Shown: positions 23,687 through 32,404, counted from the stretch's first letter. The stretch: 33,011 nt of DNA from an uncultured Candidatus Melainabacteria bacterium (GCA_934717895.1 CAKUZO010000013.1:1-33011), one strand, 5' to 3'. The notes: generated from the sequence alone by a model not told the origin. Program-made: numbers and translations.

Positions 23687-23715
23687 ATTTTAGCATAAAA
23701 AAACGACAGATTTAA
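23687..23715 (-). promoter_or_regulatory. Possible promoter of the 149-residue protein gene
   Basis: TAAAAT (23687-23692) preceded by TGC (TTATGCTAAAAT) on the minus strand, with a weak TTAAAT -35 at 17 nt (23710-23715). The -35 lies within the pckA terminator hairpin. Confidence 0.4.
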
Positions 23716-23735
23716 AATGAAACCTGTCGTTTTTT
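23697..23735 (-). terminator. pckA terminator
   Basis: Stem AAAAAACGACAG/CTGTCGTTTTTT (12 bp) with a 14-nt loop; T tracts exist on both strands, so it can work in both directions. It lies 15 nt after the pckA stop. Confidence 0.85.
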
Positions 23736-23749
23736 CAAAAAATTGATTG

Positions 23750-25393
23750 TTAGTGAGCTTCTTTAATTACTGCTTCTAACGCTTCTAGGGCATCTTGCGG
23801 AAGTTTATCCAAGCCGCCTTTTTCAGTTTCTCTTGATTTAACAAAAGCAATTCTGTCGTTCATACGAGCGATAAACTGTTCTTTGTACTCTGCATTTGCA
23901 AAAGAAGCATCAAAGCCTTCGACGTCCATAATTTCGATATCTGAGAAGTTTTCCCATTTATGGAAGTTAGCACGTTTTTCAACAATTGCTTCAATAATTC
24001 CCAATGTATGAGCCGGTTTAACTTTTGTACCCATAAATTCACCGGTATTCAAGATGTAACAATCAACACCATCTAGGATTAATTGTTTAAATCTTGAATA
24101 GTCGATTTCCAACGGATAGACTCTGAATGGGTTTGCGTAAGGTTCAACAACAAGAGCGTTTGGATCAACGCCTTTTGCTAGTCTTTCGGCAGAAGAACGT
24201 TTTGTTGCAAGAGTTGCGCCCATTGCAGAACCCAAAGATGCCCCTGAAAGTTTCAATACAGGCGGAATTGTAGGGTCTTTCATTAACCAGAAAATTGCAT
24301 TAATAGGTTCATTAATTCTATCAACTCTGTTTGGAGACCACAATTTTGACTTAACTGCACGCCCGTTGCCGTTTCTGATATCTTCGGTTACTGAAACGAC
24401 TTTTCCGTCTGCAAGAGCAATTGCGCCTGCATTTTGTTGAGTAAGAATAAATTTATTATCTTCACAACCGATAGGATAATCCGCTGTTTTGTCGAAATAT
24501 GCAGGTTCCAAAGCGATTGTGTATTTGTCGTGAACGTTAATGATAAACGCATCGTCGTGTAATACGGTAATATTATATTTATTGTTGTGTTTTGCGTGAG
24601 TAATAGTAGATTTTCCCGAACCTGAAAGCCCGAACACTGCAACTTGGAAAGAACCGTTGTCTAAGTTGTAACGTTTCATACCGCCGTGGCAAGATGCATA
24701 ACCATTACGAGCAGCACAGCCCCAAGCCAAAGTTAAAGTTCCTTTTTTGTGTTCCCCGAAATATCTCATACCCAAGATTGCTGCACAATTGTGTTCAGGG
24801 TCAAAGAATGTCAATCCGTATGGGAAGTCAGGGTGTGTCCAATCAGGATCAGAAAATACGAAAATATCACCTTCTGGAAGTTCTCTTGATTCTGAATACA
24901 TATTTGCATAAATTTCATTAATATATTGGAAGTTCAAAAGCCAGCTGTACATAATATTTTCAAAGCCTTCTGGAATAAGCAAGTGAGCCTTAATCATAAA
25001 GTCTTTATCTAAGCCGACAACAGCTTCCGTTTTGTATAAAAGTCTGTCACGAGTGTTATAAACAGCTTCTCTGATAACAGGAAGAAGTGTTTTTAAATCA
25101 CAGTTTGGTTCGCCCACAATTTTTCTTGCAGCTGCACAACGACCGACAACTGTTCCGTCATTGAACAATAACTGATTTGCACCTTGTGGAAGCCCGATTT
25201 TTTCAGGTTTGTAAACAGGCATACCTGTAAGTTCAATAGTTCCCGGGCTACTTTTAGCTAATTTATAAGCCTCTGATACTGATTTAACTTCTTCAACATT
25301 GTTTCCGAAAAATGGTGCAGTAATAGTCGCTCTTGCAGCAGACATAAGTTTTTTCAATTCTTCAGAATTCGTAAAAAATTCCTTTGTTGCCAT
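23750..25393 (-). CDS. pckA: Phosphoenolpyruvate carboxykinase (ATP)
   Basis: Interconverts oxaloacetate plus ATP with PEP, CO2 and ADP. It works in gluconeogenesis, or runs in reverse to fix CO2 in fermenters that make succinate. 547 residues. The kinase P-loop is FGLSGSGKST (K261), preceded by SCHGGMKRYN. VLHDDAFI is the second metal and nucleotide motif, and MRYFGEHKKGTLTLAWG the substrate-side loop. SSAERLAKGVDPNALVVEPYANPFRVYPL closes the active site. The start is ATG 25393, 6 nt after AAGGAGA; the frame is open two codons further to a TTG. It sits directly downstream of murG but has its own extended -10 promoter, so it is an independent unit. With the putative adhE, it suggests fermentative carbon flow. 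Confidence 0.95.
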   Translation of the reverse strand: MATKEFFTNSEELKKLMSAARATITAPFFGNNVEEVKSVSEAYKLAKSSPGTIELTGMPVYKPEKIGLPQGANQLLFNDGTVVGRCAAARKIVGEPNCDLKTLLPVIREAVYNTRDRLLYKTEAVVGLDKDFMIKAHLLIPEGFENIMYSWLLNFQYINEIYANMYSESRELPEGDIFVFSDPDWTHPDFPYGLTFFDPEHNCAAILGMRYFGEHKKGTLTLAWGCAARNGYASCHGGMKRYNLDNGSFQVAVFGLSGSGKSTITHAKHNNKYNITVLHDDAFIINVHDKYTIALEPAYFDKTADYPIGCEDNKFILTQQNAGAIALADGKVVSVTEDIRNGNGRAVKSKLWSPNRVDRINEPINAIFWLMKDPTIPPVLKLSGASLGSAMGATLATKRSSAERLAKGVDPNALVVEPYANPFRVYPLEIDYSRFKQLILDGVDCYILNTGEFMGTKVKPAHTLGIIEAIVEKRANFHKWENFSDIEIMDVEGFDASFANAEYKEQFIARMNDRIAFVKSRETEKGGLDKLPQDALEALEAVIKEAH

Positions 25394-25442
25394 ATACAAT
25401 CTCCTTTTACTAAAAGTTTAAAATAATACATTAACCGCTCTG

Positions 25443-25471
25443 ATATTAGCACAAACGATGAGTCAATGCAA
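25443..25471 (-). promoter_or_regulatory. pckA promoter
   Basis: TTGCAT (25466-25471), a 17-nt spacer and TAATAT (25443-25448) preceded by TGC (TTGTGCTAATAT) on the minus strand; 50 nt upstream of the start. It separates pckA from the mur operon. Confidence 0.6.
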
Positions 25472-25488
25472 GGGGAAGAAATATTGTT

Positions 25489-26577
25489 CTAAATATTTTT
25501 CAATTGTTCTACAATTTTTTTTGTGCCGTCATATTTTGCTAATGTTAAAGAATTTTTTTGAAATTTTTGCAATTTATTTTTATCATTAACAAGGTTTGAA
25601 ATAGCTGTATAAAAAGTTTTTTCATTCGCATCAGAGTCTTCGATGTAAAGTCCAGCCTCTTTTTCCACCATAAATTTTGCATTTTTTCTTTGATGATCAG
25701 CTGCGGCGTGCGGATATGGAACAAAAATTGGAGCCACGCCTGATGCTGAAATTTCAGAAATACTCAAAGAGCCGGAGCGTGAAATTGCAATATCCGACGC
25801 CTTCAAAACAGTTACCATATCTTCAAAATACGGTTTTACAATTAAATTTTTGTCAGATTCATATTGCGGATAGTCACGAATTAATTGTTCAATAACTCTA
25901 TCATAATTTTTTTTGCCGGTCTGAAAAATCACCTGCATATCAAATTCTTTTGAAAAAGTTTGAATTATACCAACGATAGCATCATTAATTGTTCTTGCAC
26001 CTTGTGAACCTCCCATTACAAGAAGGGTTAATTTGTCTTGTAGCCTTAAATTTTTTCGAGCTTCTTCTTTGCTTAATGTTTGAAACGCTGAGCGAATAGG
26101 GTTCCCGTTAACATAACAATTTGGGTTGTTAATAAATTTACAAGCACTTTCGAATGCAACAGATACGCATTTTGCCCCACTTGCAAGTTTTCGTGTTACA
26201 AGTCCGGGTTGAGCATCACAATCGTGCATCATATAAGGAGTTTTTAAGATTTTTGCAGCAATTAAGGAAGGAGCCGAAACATAGCCTCCTGTCCCAAAAA
26301 CCGCATCAGGTTTGTATTTTAAAATATAGTAACAACATTTTATTATTGCCAAACATAGTTGTATTGTCCATTTAACCAAATCAAAACTAAGTTTTCTTGG
26401 CATACCATGGACATTCACTCCTAAAAATTTATAACCTTTTTGGGAAACAATATCAAATTCAAGATTTTTGGGATTTCCAACATAAAAAATCTCATCATCT
26501 TTTAATGCTTCTGCAACTGCAATTGCAGGATATATGTGACCGCCTGTGCCACCGCCTGTTATAAAATATCTGCCCAT
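25489..26577 (-). CDS. murG: UDP-GlcNAc:lipid I N-acetylglucosaminyltransferase
   Basis: Adds GlcNAc to lipid I to give lipid II at the inner face of the cytoplasmic membrane. 362 residues, GT-B fold: the N-terminal glycine loop GGGTGGHIYPAIA (8-20), FGTGGYVSAPSLIAA, MMHDCDAQPG, the VMGGSQGARTIND donor-site loop, and SRSGSLSISEISASG plus FVPYPHAAADHQRKNA near the C-terminus. The ATG overlaps the ftsW stop by one base (TAATG), implying translational coupling. murC, murB and ddl, which often follow murG, are absent; pckA comes next. Confidence 0.97.
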   Translation of the reverse strand: MGRYFITGGGTGGHIYPAIAVAEALKDDEIFYVGNPKNLEFDIVSQKGYKFLGVNVHGMPRKLSFDLVKWTIQLCLAIIKCCYYILKYKPDAVFGTGGYVSAPSLIAAKILKTPYMMHDCDAQPGLVTRKLASGAKCVSVAFESACKFINNPNCYVNGNPIRSAFQTLSKEEARKNLRLQDKLTLLVMGGSQGARTINDAIVGIIQTFSKEFDMQVIFQTGKKNYDRVIEQLIRDYPQYESDKNLIVKPYFEDMVTVLKASDIAISRSGSLSISEISASGVAPIFVPYPHAAADHQRKNAKFMVEKEAGLYIEDSDANEKTFYTAISNLVNDKNKLQKFQKNSLTLAKYDGTKKIVEQLKNI

Positions 26578-27749
26578 TAATATCTATCCCTTATATTTTG
26601 AATTCTTTTTTTTGAAATATTTAACAGTATTCCAACCATTATCAAAGAAACGATTAGTGATGAACCGCCGTAACTAATGAATGGAAGCGGAACCCCTGTC
26701 GTTGGAGCAAAAGAACTTGCTACACTCATATTCATGAAAGCCTGAAATGTTATTGAAAAAGTGATGCCTGTTGCAAGCAGCTTTCCGTACATATCAGGAC
26801 ATCTTACAGCAATTGTAAAACCACGATATAAGAAAGTAAAGAATAAGCCAATTATAAACAAACACCCGACAAACCCTGTTTCTTCTGCAATAATTGCAAA
26901 AATGAAGTCTGTATGGCATTCCGGCAAGTATGAAAGTTTTTGGATAGAACCGCCGTAACCTACTCCCCATAATCCGCCAGATGCAAATGCAATCAAAGAC
27001 TGTATAATATTATAGCCTGCTCCCAACGGATCAATTTCCGGGTGACGCCAAGTTTTTAAACGTTGCAACTGGTACGGTTTAATAATAGTTGTCAAACCAA
27101 CTATTACTGTCATTATTAACGTCCCCAAGCAGCTTAAAAATAATTTGACAGAACCGCCGGCAGCCATATACATAACGACTGTTGTCATGCCAAGCAAAAT
27201 TACCATTGACAAGTTAGGCTGAATAAACGTCAAACCCGCCATTACAATTATCGGGAAAAATGCTTTAACCCATTTATCTTGATCAAATAAATTTGCATCT
27301 TTTCTAAACGCATGAGCCAAAAGCAGTACAACAGCCGGTTTTGCAAATTCTGACGGTTGAAGTTGATAAAAACCGAGGTTAATCCATCTTTTAGCACCGT
27401 TTACAACCATGCCGAGAGGAGTAAAGTCTACTAAGAATAAGGCAACCAATACACTCACCATAACAACTGTATTCCAACTCGCAAGCTTTTTATAGTCATA
27501 ATTCATGAAATATTTCATTCCAAAAAAGCCGATAATCAATCCTACAAATTGTTTTATTACAAATTGTAGAGGATTTCCGCCTTCATCAAGACATTTTGGG
27601 GCAGTAGCTGAAAATATTGCCAAAAATCCGATCACAACCAAAAAAGCAACAACTATCAGAAGTGTACTATCCGGCGCAGATATTGTTACACTTTTTATTT
27701 TTGGTGATAAATTATTTGGCTCTTGTCTAATTGATCTTTGATAGGACAT
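26577..27749 (-). CDS. ftsW: SEDS-family peptidoglycan polymerase FtsW
   Basis: Polymerises lipid II glycan strands at the septum together with a cognate class B PBP. About ten transmembrane helices begin near residue 27. Signature segments include NGAKRWINLGFYQLQPSEFAK, the SIQKLSYLPECHTDFIFAIIAEETGF loop (in two parts: SIQKLSYLPECHTDF and FIFAIIAEETGF), and the C-terminal VPLPFISYGGSS. The start is taken as ATG 27749 (MSYQRSIRQ, 390 residues) with AAGGA just before it. It overlaps the murD end by 23 bp. Longer forms starting at 27779 or 27830 lack a ribosome site. RodA is a close homologue, but the mur cluster context supports FtsW. Confidence 0.93.
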   Translation of the reverse strand: MSYQRSIRQEPNNLSPKIKSVTISAPDSTLLIVVAFLVVIGFLAIFSATAPKCLDEGGNPLQFVIKQFVGLIIGFFGMKYFMNYDYKKLASWNTVVMVSVLVALFLVDFTPLGMVVNGAKRWINLGFYQLQPSEFAKPAVVLLLAHAFRKDANLFDQDKWVKAFFPIIVMAGLTFIQPNLSMVILLGMTTVVMYMAAGGSVKLFLSCLGTLIMTVIVGLTTIIKPYQLQRLKTWRHPEIDPLGAGYNIIQSLIAFASGGLWGVGYGGSIQKLSYLPECHTDFIFAIIAEETGFVGCLFIIGLFFTFLYRGFTIAVRCPDMYGKLLATGITFSITFQAFMNMSVASSFAPTTGVPLPFISYGGSSLIVSLIMVGILLNISKKRIQNIRDRY

Positions 27750-29088
27750 ATTCCTTAAAAACCCTTCCCCTCTCTTCATATCCGCTGAACATATCAAAAC
27801 TTGCACATGCCGGAGACAACAAAACAACATCTGGATTTAGTTCAATCGCTTTATCAATCGCACTTTGCATAGAATTCTCTCTGATAATGTCGTCAAATCC
27901 GTTTTTTCTCAAATTTTCGTCAAATCTGTCGGCTGCTTCTCCAATCAAAATAACTGTTTTGATGTGTTTTTTTATAGCTTCGCAAAACTCTGTTAAATCT
28001 GTATTTTTGTCACGCCCACCTGCAATTAATGCAACATCACAATTATTAAACGAATTTATTGCAACAAGGCTTGCCTCAGGATTTGTTGCCTTTGAGTCAT
28101 TATAAAACACTGTTTTCCCGATTTGTGCAAACTTTTCTAACCTGTGTTCAGGAACTTTGAAAGACATAATTGATTTTCTAATGTCGTCGTCCGAAATTCC
28201 TTCCAACTTTGCCACAATCACTGCACACATAACGTTTTGATAATTGTGATTTCCGATTAGCGGACAGTCTTTCAAATTAATAATTCTATCTTCTTTACCA
28301 TTACGTTTAAAATAAATTGCTTCATCTTTGATGTAAGAACAGTTTTCTCCGATTTCGGCATCAAACAAAAATACTGTACCTCCGCAATGTTTTGAAAATT
28401 CTAAAAGTCTTTCATCTTTTGCATTTAAAACTGAAAACGCAGGAGCTTGCGGAGTTTTAAATATTTTTGCCTTAGCTTTAAAATAATTTTCCAATCCTTC
28501 ATGCCAATCGATGTGGTCTGGCGTAAAGTTAGTGAAAACAGAGATTTGTGGCTGGAATGAGTTGCTGTATTCAAGTTGGAACGAACTGCATTCACAAACC
28601 ATATAATCCACATCTTTGTCTAGCAGATCACAAGGTGGAACACCGTAATTTCCACAAGGTTCAGCCTTGTATTCCGATGACAAAATGTGTGCTGTCAAAG
28701 CTGTTGTTGTGGTTTTTCCGTTCGTGCCGGTAATTGCAATGAACGGTGTTTGAGTCTGTGTCGCTGCAAGTTCAACCTCTGAAATTACAGGAATTTCAGC
28801 TTCTTTTAACTTCTGCATAATTTCTGCTCTCGGCGGAATTCCGGGACTTGTTACGGCGATGTAAGAATTTTGGATAAATTCATCGCTATGTCCGCCAAAT
28901 TCAACTTTTATGCCTAATTTTAAAAGTTCATCAAGTTTTTCTTTGTCCTCCGGTTTTTCTTCCCTAAACTCTGTGATATAAACCTCTGCACCAACTTTAT
29001 TCAAGTATTTAGCGGCAGAAATTCCACTTTTGGAAAATCCTAATACCAAAACTTTTTTGTCAAACAATTTCAAACTCGGACAATTCAT
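27727..29088 (-). CDS. murD: UDP-N-acetylmuramoyl-alanine--D-glutamate ligase
   Basis: Adds D-glutamate to UDP-MurNAc-L-Ala, using ATP, in the cytoplasm. 453 residues with three Mur-ligase domains: Rossmann-like N-terminus (VLVLGFSKSGISAAKYL), ATP domain with P-loop AITGTNGKTTTT (121-127) and NFTPDHIDWH, and C-terminal domain with VFYNDSKATNPEAS and ALIAGGRDKN. The ATG overlaps the mraY stop (TAATG). The 3' end overlaps the start of ftsW. Confidence 0.97.
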   Translation of the reverse strand: MNCPSLKLFDKKVLVLGFSKSGISAAKYLNKVGAEVYITEFREEKPEDKEKLDELLKLGIKVEFGGHSDEFIQNSYIAVTSPGIPPRAEIMQKLKEAEIPVISEVELAATQTQTPFIAITGTNGKTTTTALTAHILSSEYKAEPCGNYGVPPCDLLDKDVDYMVCECSSFQLEYSNSFQPQISVFTNFTPDHIDWHEGLENYFKAKAKIFKTPQAPAFSVLNAKDERLLEFSKHCGGTVFLFDAEIGENCSYIKDEAIYFKRNGKEDRIINLKDCPLIGNHNYQNVMCAVIVAKLEGISDDDIRKSIMSFKVPEHRLEKFAQIGKTVFYNDSKATNPEASLVAINSFNNCDVALIAGGRDKNTDLTEFCEAIKKHIKTVILIGEAADRFDENLRKNGFDDIIRENSMQSAIDKAIELNPDVVLLSPACASFDMFSGYEERGRVFKEYVLSKIN

Positions 29089-30068
29089 TATAAAATTCCT
29101 CTATTAATCAAAATATAAATTACAACGGCTGAAACTGAAAGGATTGCAGATACTGCTGCAAATACAGTTACAACCTTCTTTTCGCTCCAATTACATAGCT
29201 CAAAATGGTGGTGGATTGGAGCCATTTTGAAAACTCTTTTTCCGGTTGATTTAAAACTTGCGACCTGAATAATTACGGACAAAGTTTCCATAACAAAAAC
29301 GCCAGCAATTAAGACAAGAAGGATTTCAAATTTGCCCAAAACTGCGACAGTACCAAGTAAACCGCCGATTGCAAGAGAGCCTGTGTCGCCCATAAATACT
29401 TCCGCTTTCGGTTTGTTGTATTTCAAAAATCCAACCAATGCACCTGCAAGACAAGCTGAAATAATTGCAGCTTCCGGATAGCCAGAAAAATATGCAATCA
29501 ATGCACAAGCTGAGAATGCGAAAGTTCCTGTTGATGCCGCCAATCCGTCAAGTCCGTCTGTCAAGTTGTACGCATTTGATGCTCCTGTTATTACAAATAC
29601 TGCAAAAATTGGGTATAACCAACCTAAATGCAAGCTGTAATGACCGATTGCAACATCAGTGGCACCGTTTTTTGTCATCATCAAATATAAAGTCGGTAAC
29701 AATGCGATTGCAATTTGTCTCAAAAGTTTGCCCTTAGCAGACATTCCGTCGTTTTTCTTGCCTTTGATTTTCAAATAATCATCTTGAAAACCTTCAAATG
29801 TGTAGAATAAAAGAGTTAGCAATATGATAAAAGCCTCTGTATCAAGACTTTGATTCATTGCAAGAGCAATTATTGAGCCCAAAATCGTTGCAACAATTAT
29901 GAATACACCACCGGTTGTCGGTGTTCCTTGCTTTTTAGCGTGAGCTTCCGGTGCGCAATCCTTTATGTACTGCCCAATCATGTGTTTTTTCAAAAAATCA
30001 ATATATGGAACTCCGAAGAGTAGACATAATATAATTCCTAGTAAAAATGCAACTGCTAACATTATCAT
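29088..30068 (-). CDS. mraY: Phospho-N-acetylmuramoyl-pentapeptide transferase
   Basis: Transfers phospho-MurNAc-pentapeptide to undecaprenyl phosphate, giving lipid I. 326 residues with about ten transmembrane helices. Active-site motifs are visible: HAKKQGTPTTGG (43-54), the LTDGLDGLAAST aspartate motif, MGDTGSLAIGG, and APIHHHFELCNW. The start ATG 30068 follows CAGGAA; a second in-frame ATG two codons on is possible. It is 51 bp after murF, the only real gap within the five-gene operon, and that gap shows no terminator. Confidence 0.97.
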   Translation of the reverse strand: MIMLAVAFLLGIILCLLFGVPYIDFLKKHMIGQYIKDCAPEAHAKKQGTPTTGGVFIIVATILGSIIALAMNQSLDTEAFIILLTLLFYTFEGFQDDYLKIKGKKNDGMSAKGKLLRQIAIALLPTLYLMMTKNGATDVAIGHYSLHLGWLYPIFAVFVITGASNAYNLTDGLDGLAASTGTFAFSACALIAYFSGYPEAAIISACLAGALVGFLKYNKPKAEVFMGDTGSLAIGGLLGTVAVLGKFEILLVLIAGVFVMETLSVIIQVASFKSTGKRVFKMAPIHHHFELCNWSEKKVVTVFAAVSAILSVSAVVIYILINRGIL

Positions 30069-30119
30069 AATTTTATTCCTGCTTTCGTAAAACTATTGTG
30101 TACCGAGGTTTTAACCCTA

Positions 30120-31433
30120 CTATTTCTTTAAATTTTCAATTATCTCTTCAAACTTCATCGAACGAGAAGCCTTTAAAAATATTGTAATACCACCATGTAA
30201 ATTATCAAGAATGTAACGAGATATTTCGAGATTGTTGTCAAAATTTCTTGCTTCAAACCCGTAATTTTTCAATTCTTTTCCGATATAATCAGCGAGATTG
30301 CCGACTGTCAAAAATTTTGCAGATTTTCCCTGAAATTTTTTGCCAAGAAAATCACCAACCTCTTTGTGAAGCTCTACCTCGTTTTCGCCAAGTTCGCCCA
30401 TATTCCCTAAAATTACAACAGGATTTGGGTAAAGCTCCAAAAAAGTTGCAACAGAAGCCTTCATAGACTCAGGATTTGCATTGTAGCTATCGTTAATTAC
30501 TGTGAAATCTTTGATTTTTTCTTCTTCCCAGCGTTTTTCAATCGGGTGATAAGACAAAAGTCCTCGTTTGATCTCATCGTAAGTCATTCCGAGTTTATAC
30601 CCGATTTCTATTGCAGAAAGCGAGTTTTCGATATTGTAATCGCCTTCAACATTTAGCTCGTATTCTTTTTCTTTATATATAAATTTAGAATAACTTTTAC
30701 GTTTTTCTAAAATTTCAACATCATTTATTGAGTAAAAAATCTTTTCGCCGTCAAAGTTTGCAAACTTTTTCAATCTCGGATTATCGTTTGCTATCAAAGC
30801 TTTTCTGAGGTGGTTTGTAATCTCGCATTTTGCTTTTGCAATATTGTCAAGGCTGCCAAGACGTCCGATATGAGCGGAACCGGCATTTGTGATAACTGCA
30901 TAATCAGGCTCGGCAAACTTATCAATAAGTTCAATTTCGCCAAAACCACGCATACCCATTTCAACAATCAAAACCTCTGTATCCTCTGGCATTGTGAGCA
31001 CTGTCTGACAAAATCCGATTTCGTTGTTGTGGTTCGAATATGTTTTGTGTGTTTTGAATTTTGCAGAAGCAACCGCATAAATCATCTCTTTTGTAGTTGT
31101 TTTGCCTGAACTTCCCGTAACTCCAATAGTTATTGGGTTAAATTGCTTTCTTTTAAAATTTGCAAGTTCTAAATACGCGATTTTTGTGTCAGGAACTTTT
31201 ATTGAAAATTCGGCAGGACAGTCGTCTTTGGTGCAGAAACAACCGACAGCTCCGGCTTCAATTGCTTTGTCACAAAATTTTTCGCCATCAAAATTTTCAC
31301 CTTTTAATGGAAGATAAATATCACCCTTTTTTATAGTTCTTGTGTCTGTGGAAATCTCATATTCTCCGCTGATTTCGCCATTAATTTCTGCATTTGTAGC
31401 TCTTCTTATCTCGTCAACAGTAAATTTCATCAT
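30120..31433 (-). CDS. murF: UDP-MurNAc-tripeptide--D-Ala-D-Ala ligase
   Basis: Adds D-Ala-D-Ala to the UDP-MurNAc-tripeptide, completing the cytoplasmic precursor. 437 residues: N-terminal substrate domain (STDTRTIKKGDIYLPLKGENFDG), P-loop GVTGSSGKTTTKE (104-116), YSNHNNEIGFCQTVL, AEPDYAVITNAGSAHIGRLGS, and INDSYNANPESM in the C-terminal domain. GGAGAGG precedes two adjacent ATGs (31433 and 31430); the second has the better spacing. First gene of the murF-mraY-murD-ftsW-murG operon, divergent from rplU. murE, which usually sits next to murF, is not here. Confidence 0.96.
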   Translation of the reverse strand: MMKFTVDEIRRATNAEINGEISGEYEISTDTRTIKKGDIYLPLKGENFDGEKFCDKAIEAGAVGCFCTKDDCPAEFSIKVPDTKIAYLELANFKRKQFNPITIGVTGSSGKTTTKEMIYAVASAKFKTHKTYSNHNNEIGFCQTVLTMPEDTEVLIVEMGMRGFGEIELIDKFAEPDYAVITNAGSAHIGRLGSLDNIAKAKCEITNHLRKALIANDNPRLKKFANFDGEKIFYSINDVEILEKRKSYSKFIYKEKEYELNVEGDYNIENSLSAIEIGYKLGMTYDEIKRGLLSYHPIEKRWEEEKIKDFTVINDSYNANPESMKASVATFLELYPNPVVILGNMGELGENEVELHKEVGDFLGKKFQGKSAKFLTVGNLADYIGKELKNYGFEARNFDNNLEISRYILDNLHGGITIFLKASRSMKFEEIIENLKK

Positions 31434-31451
31434 ACCTCTCCGTACTGTTTT

Positions 31452-31559
31452 ATTTTACCGCAAACAAATTCGGATAAACACAAAGTTAATAAATATTAAT
31501 AGAGCTTGACATAAGGACTTGTCCCATGGATAATAACAGATGTATTAGTATGCGGTAAA
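31452..31559. promoter_or_regulatory. Divergent murF/rplU control region with distal inverted sites
   Basis: TTTACCGCA (31454-31462) and its exact reverse complement TGCGGTAAA (31551-31559) flank the divergent promoters, 88 bp apart. The left copy overlaps a minus-strand TAAAAT (31452-31457), the likely murF -10. A shorter repeat GGAC-TT-GTCC (31515-31524) lies in the rplU promoter spacer. Paired sites in this arrangement could bind one regulator of both operons, but chance cannot be excluded. Confidence 0.35.
31506..31534 (+). promoter_or_regulatory. Strong rplU-rpmA promoter
   Basis: A consensus TTGACA (31506-31511), a 17-nt spacer and GATAAT (31529-31534). This predicts a start near 31541 and an approximately 98-nt 5' UTR before rplU. 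It is the best consensus promoter of the window. Confidence 0.8.
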
Positions 31560-31638
31560 TCGTTGTAAAATTTTCTCAACTGGCCGAAAACCCTACGCTT
31601 ATGAGAAAAACGAAACCCACAAAGAAAGGAAAATTAAA

Positions 31639-31986
31639 ATGTTCGCAATTGTAGAAACAGGCGGAAAACAATATCAAGTTGAAGAAGGAAGATACCTTGA
31701 TGTTGAATTGCTAGAAGGCGACAAAGATTCAAAAGTAGTTTTTGATAAAGTCGTTATGATCGTAAACGGTAAAAAATCAAAAGTAGGTCAACCTTATGTT
31801 GCTGGTGCATCTGCTGAGGGAACTATCGTAAAACACGATAGAGCAAAAAAAGTAATCGTTTACAAACAAAGACCTAAAAAAGGTTACAGAAGAAAACAAG
31901 GTCATAGACAAGGCTTTACAAGAGTTATGATTTCTAAAATCAGAACTTCTGCTCAAAAGAAAGCTGCTGAAACAGAAGAAGCATAA
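31639..31986 (+). CDS. rplU: 50S ribosomal protein bL21
   Basis: A 115-residue protein of the large ribosomal subunit that binds 23S rRNA. It begins MFAIVETGGKQYQVEEGRYL and contains DKVVMIVNGKKSKVGQPYV and the basic RNA-binding segment YKQRPKKGYRRKQGHRQGFT, all characteristic. AAAGGAAAATTAAA precedes the ATG. It pairs with rpmA 109 bp downstream, the near-universal order. The Prp protease gene that Firmicutes carry between these two is absent. Confidence 0.98.
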   Translation: MFAIVETGGKQYQVEEGRYLDVELLEGDKDSKVVFDKVVMIVNGKKSKVGQPYVAGASAEGTIVKHDRAKKVIVYKQRPKKGYRRKQGHRQGFTRVMISKIRTSAQKKAAETEEA

Positions 31987-32044
31987 GACTTCTCAAATCA
32001 GATGAGGAAATTCCTCAAATCTAATTAAAGTGATACAACTAACA

Positions 32045-32075
32045 CGTATAAAATTTGAATAAACAAATTTATACG
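32045..32075 (+). promoter_or_regulatory. Hairpin immediately before the rpmA ribosome site
   Basis: CGTATAAAATTTG pairs with CAAATTTATACG (one bulged A, 6-nt loop), ending 6 nt before AAGGAG of rpmA. There is no T tract, so it is not a terminator. A second smaller palindrome TGAGGAA-A-TTCCTCA lies nearer the rplU end (about 32001-32015). Both could be RNA processing or translation-control elements. Confidence 0.5.
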
Positions 32076-32095
32076 GAGTATAAGGAGAATAAAAA

Positions 32096-32350
32096 ATGGC
32101 ACATAAGAAAGGTATGGGATCTACCCGTAACGGTCGTGACTCCGAAGCGAAGCGTTTAGGCGTTAAAAAATTCGGTGGCGAAATCGTTAAAGCAGGTAAC
32201 ATTATCGTTCGTCAAAGAGGAACAAAAGTTCACCCTGGTAACAATGTAGGTATCGGTTCTGATGATACATTGTATGCTTTGATTGACGGACAAGTTAAAT
32301 TTGAACCACACAGACGTGACAGAAAACAAGTTAGCGTTTACGCTGTGTAG
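32096..32350 (+). CDS. rpmA: 50S ribosomal protein bL27
   Basis: 84 residues; its flexible N-terminus reaches the peptidyl transferase centre. The sequence starts [20 protein letters not shown] and includes [22 protein letters not shown] and [17 protein letters not shown]. It starts directly at the mature end: there is no N-terminal extension of the type Firmicutes remove with the Prp protease. AAGGAG lies 8 nt before the ATG. A strong terminator follows. Confidence 0.98.
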   Translation: MAHKKGMGSTRNGRDSEAKRLGVKKFGGEIVKAGNIIVRQRGTKVHPGNNVGIGSDDTLYALIDGQVKFEPHRRDRKQVSVYAV

Positions 32351-32373
32351 TCAGACAATTTAAGCAAAATATT

Positions 32374-32404
32374 AAAAAGCTCCATTGAAAAATGGAGCTT
32401 TTTT
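32374..32404 (+). terminator. rplU-rpmA terminator
   Basis: Perfect 13-bp stem AAAAAGCTCCATT/AATGGAGCTTTTT with a GAAA loop and a run of Ts. Confidence 0.92.
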
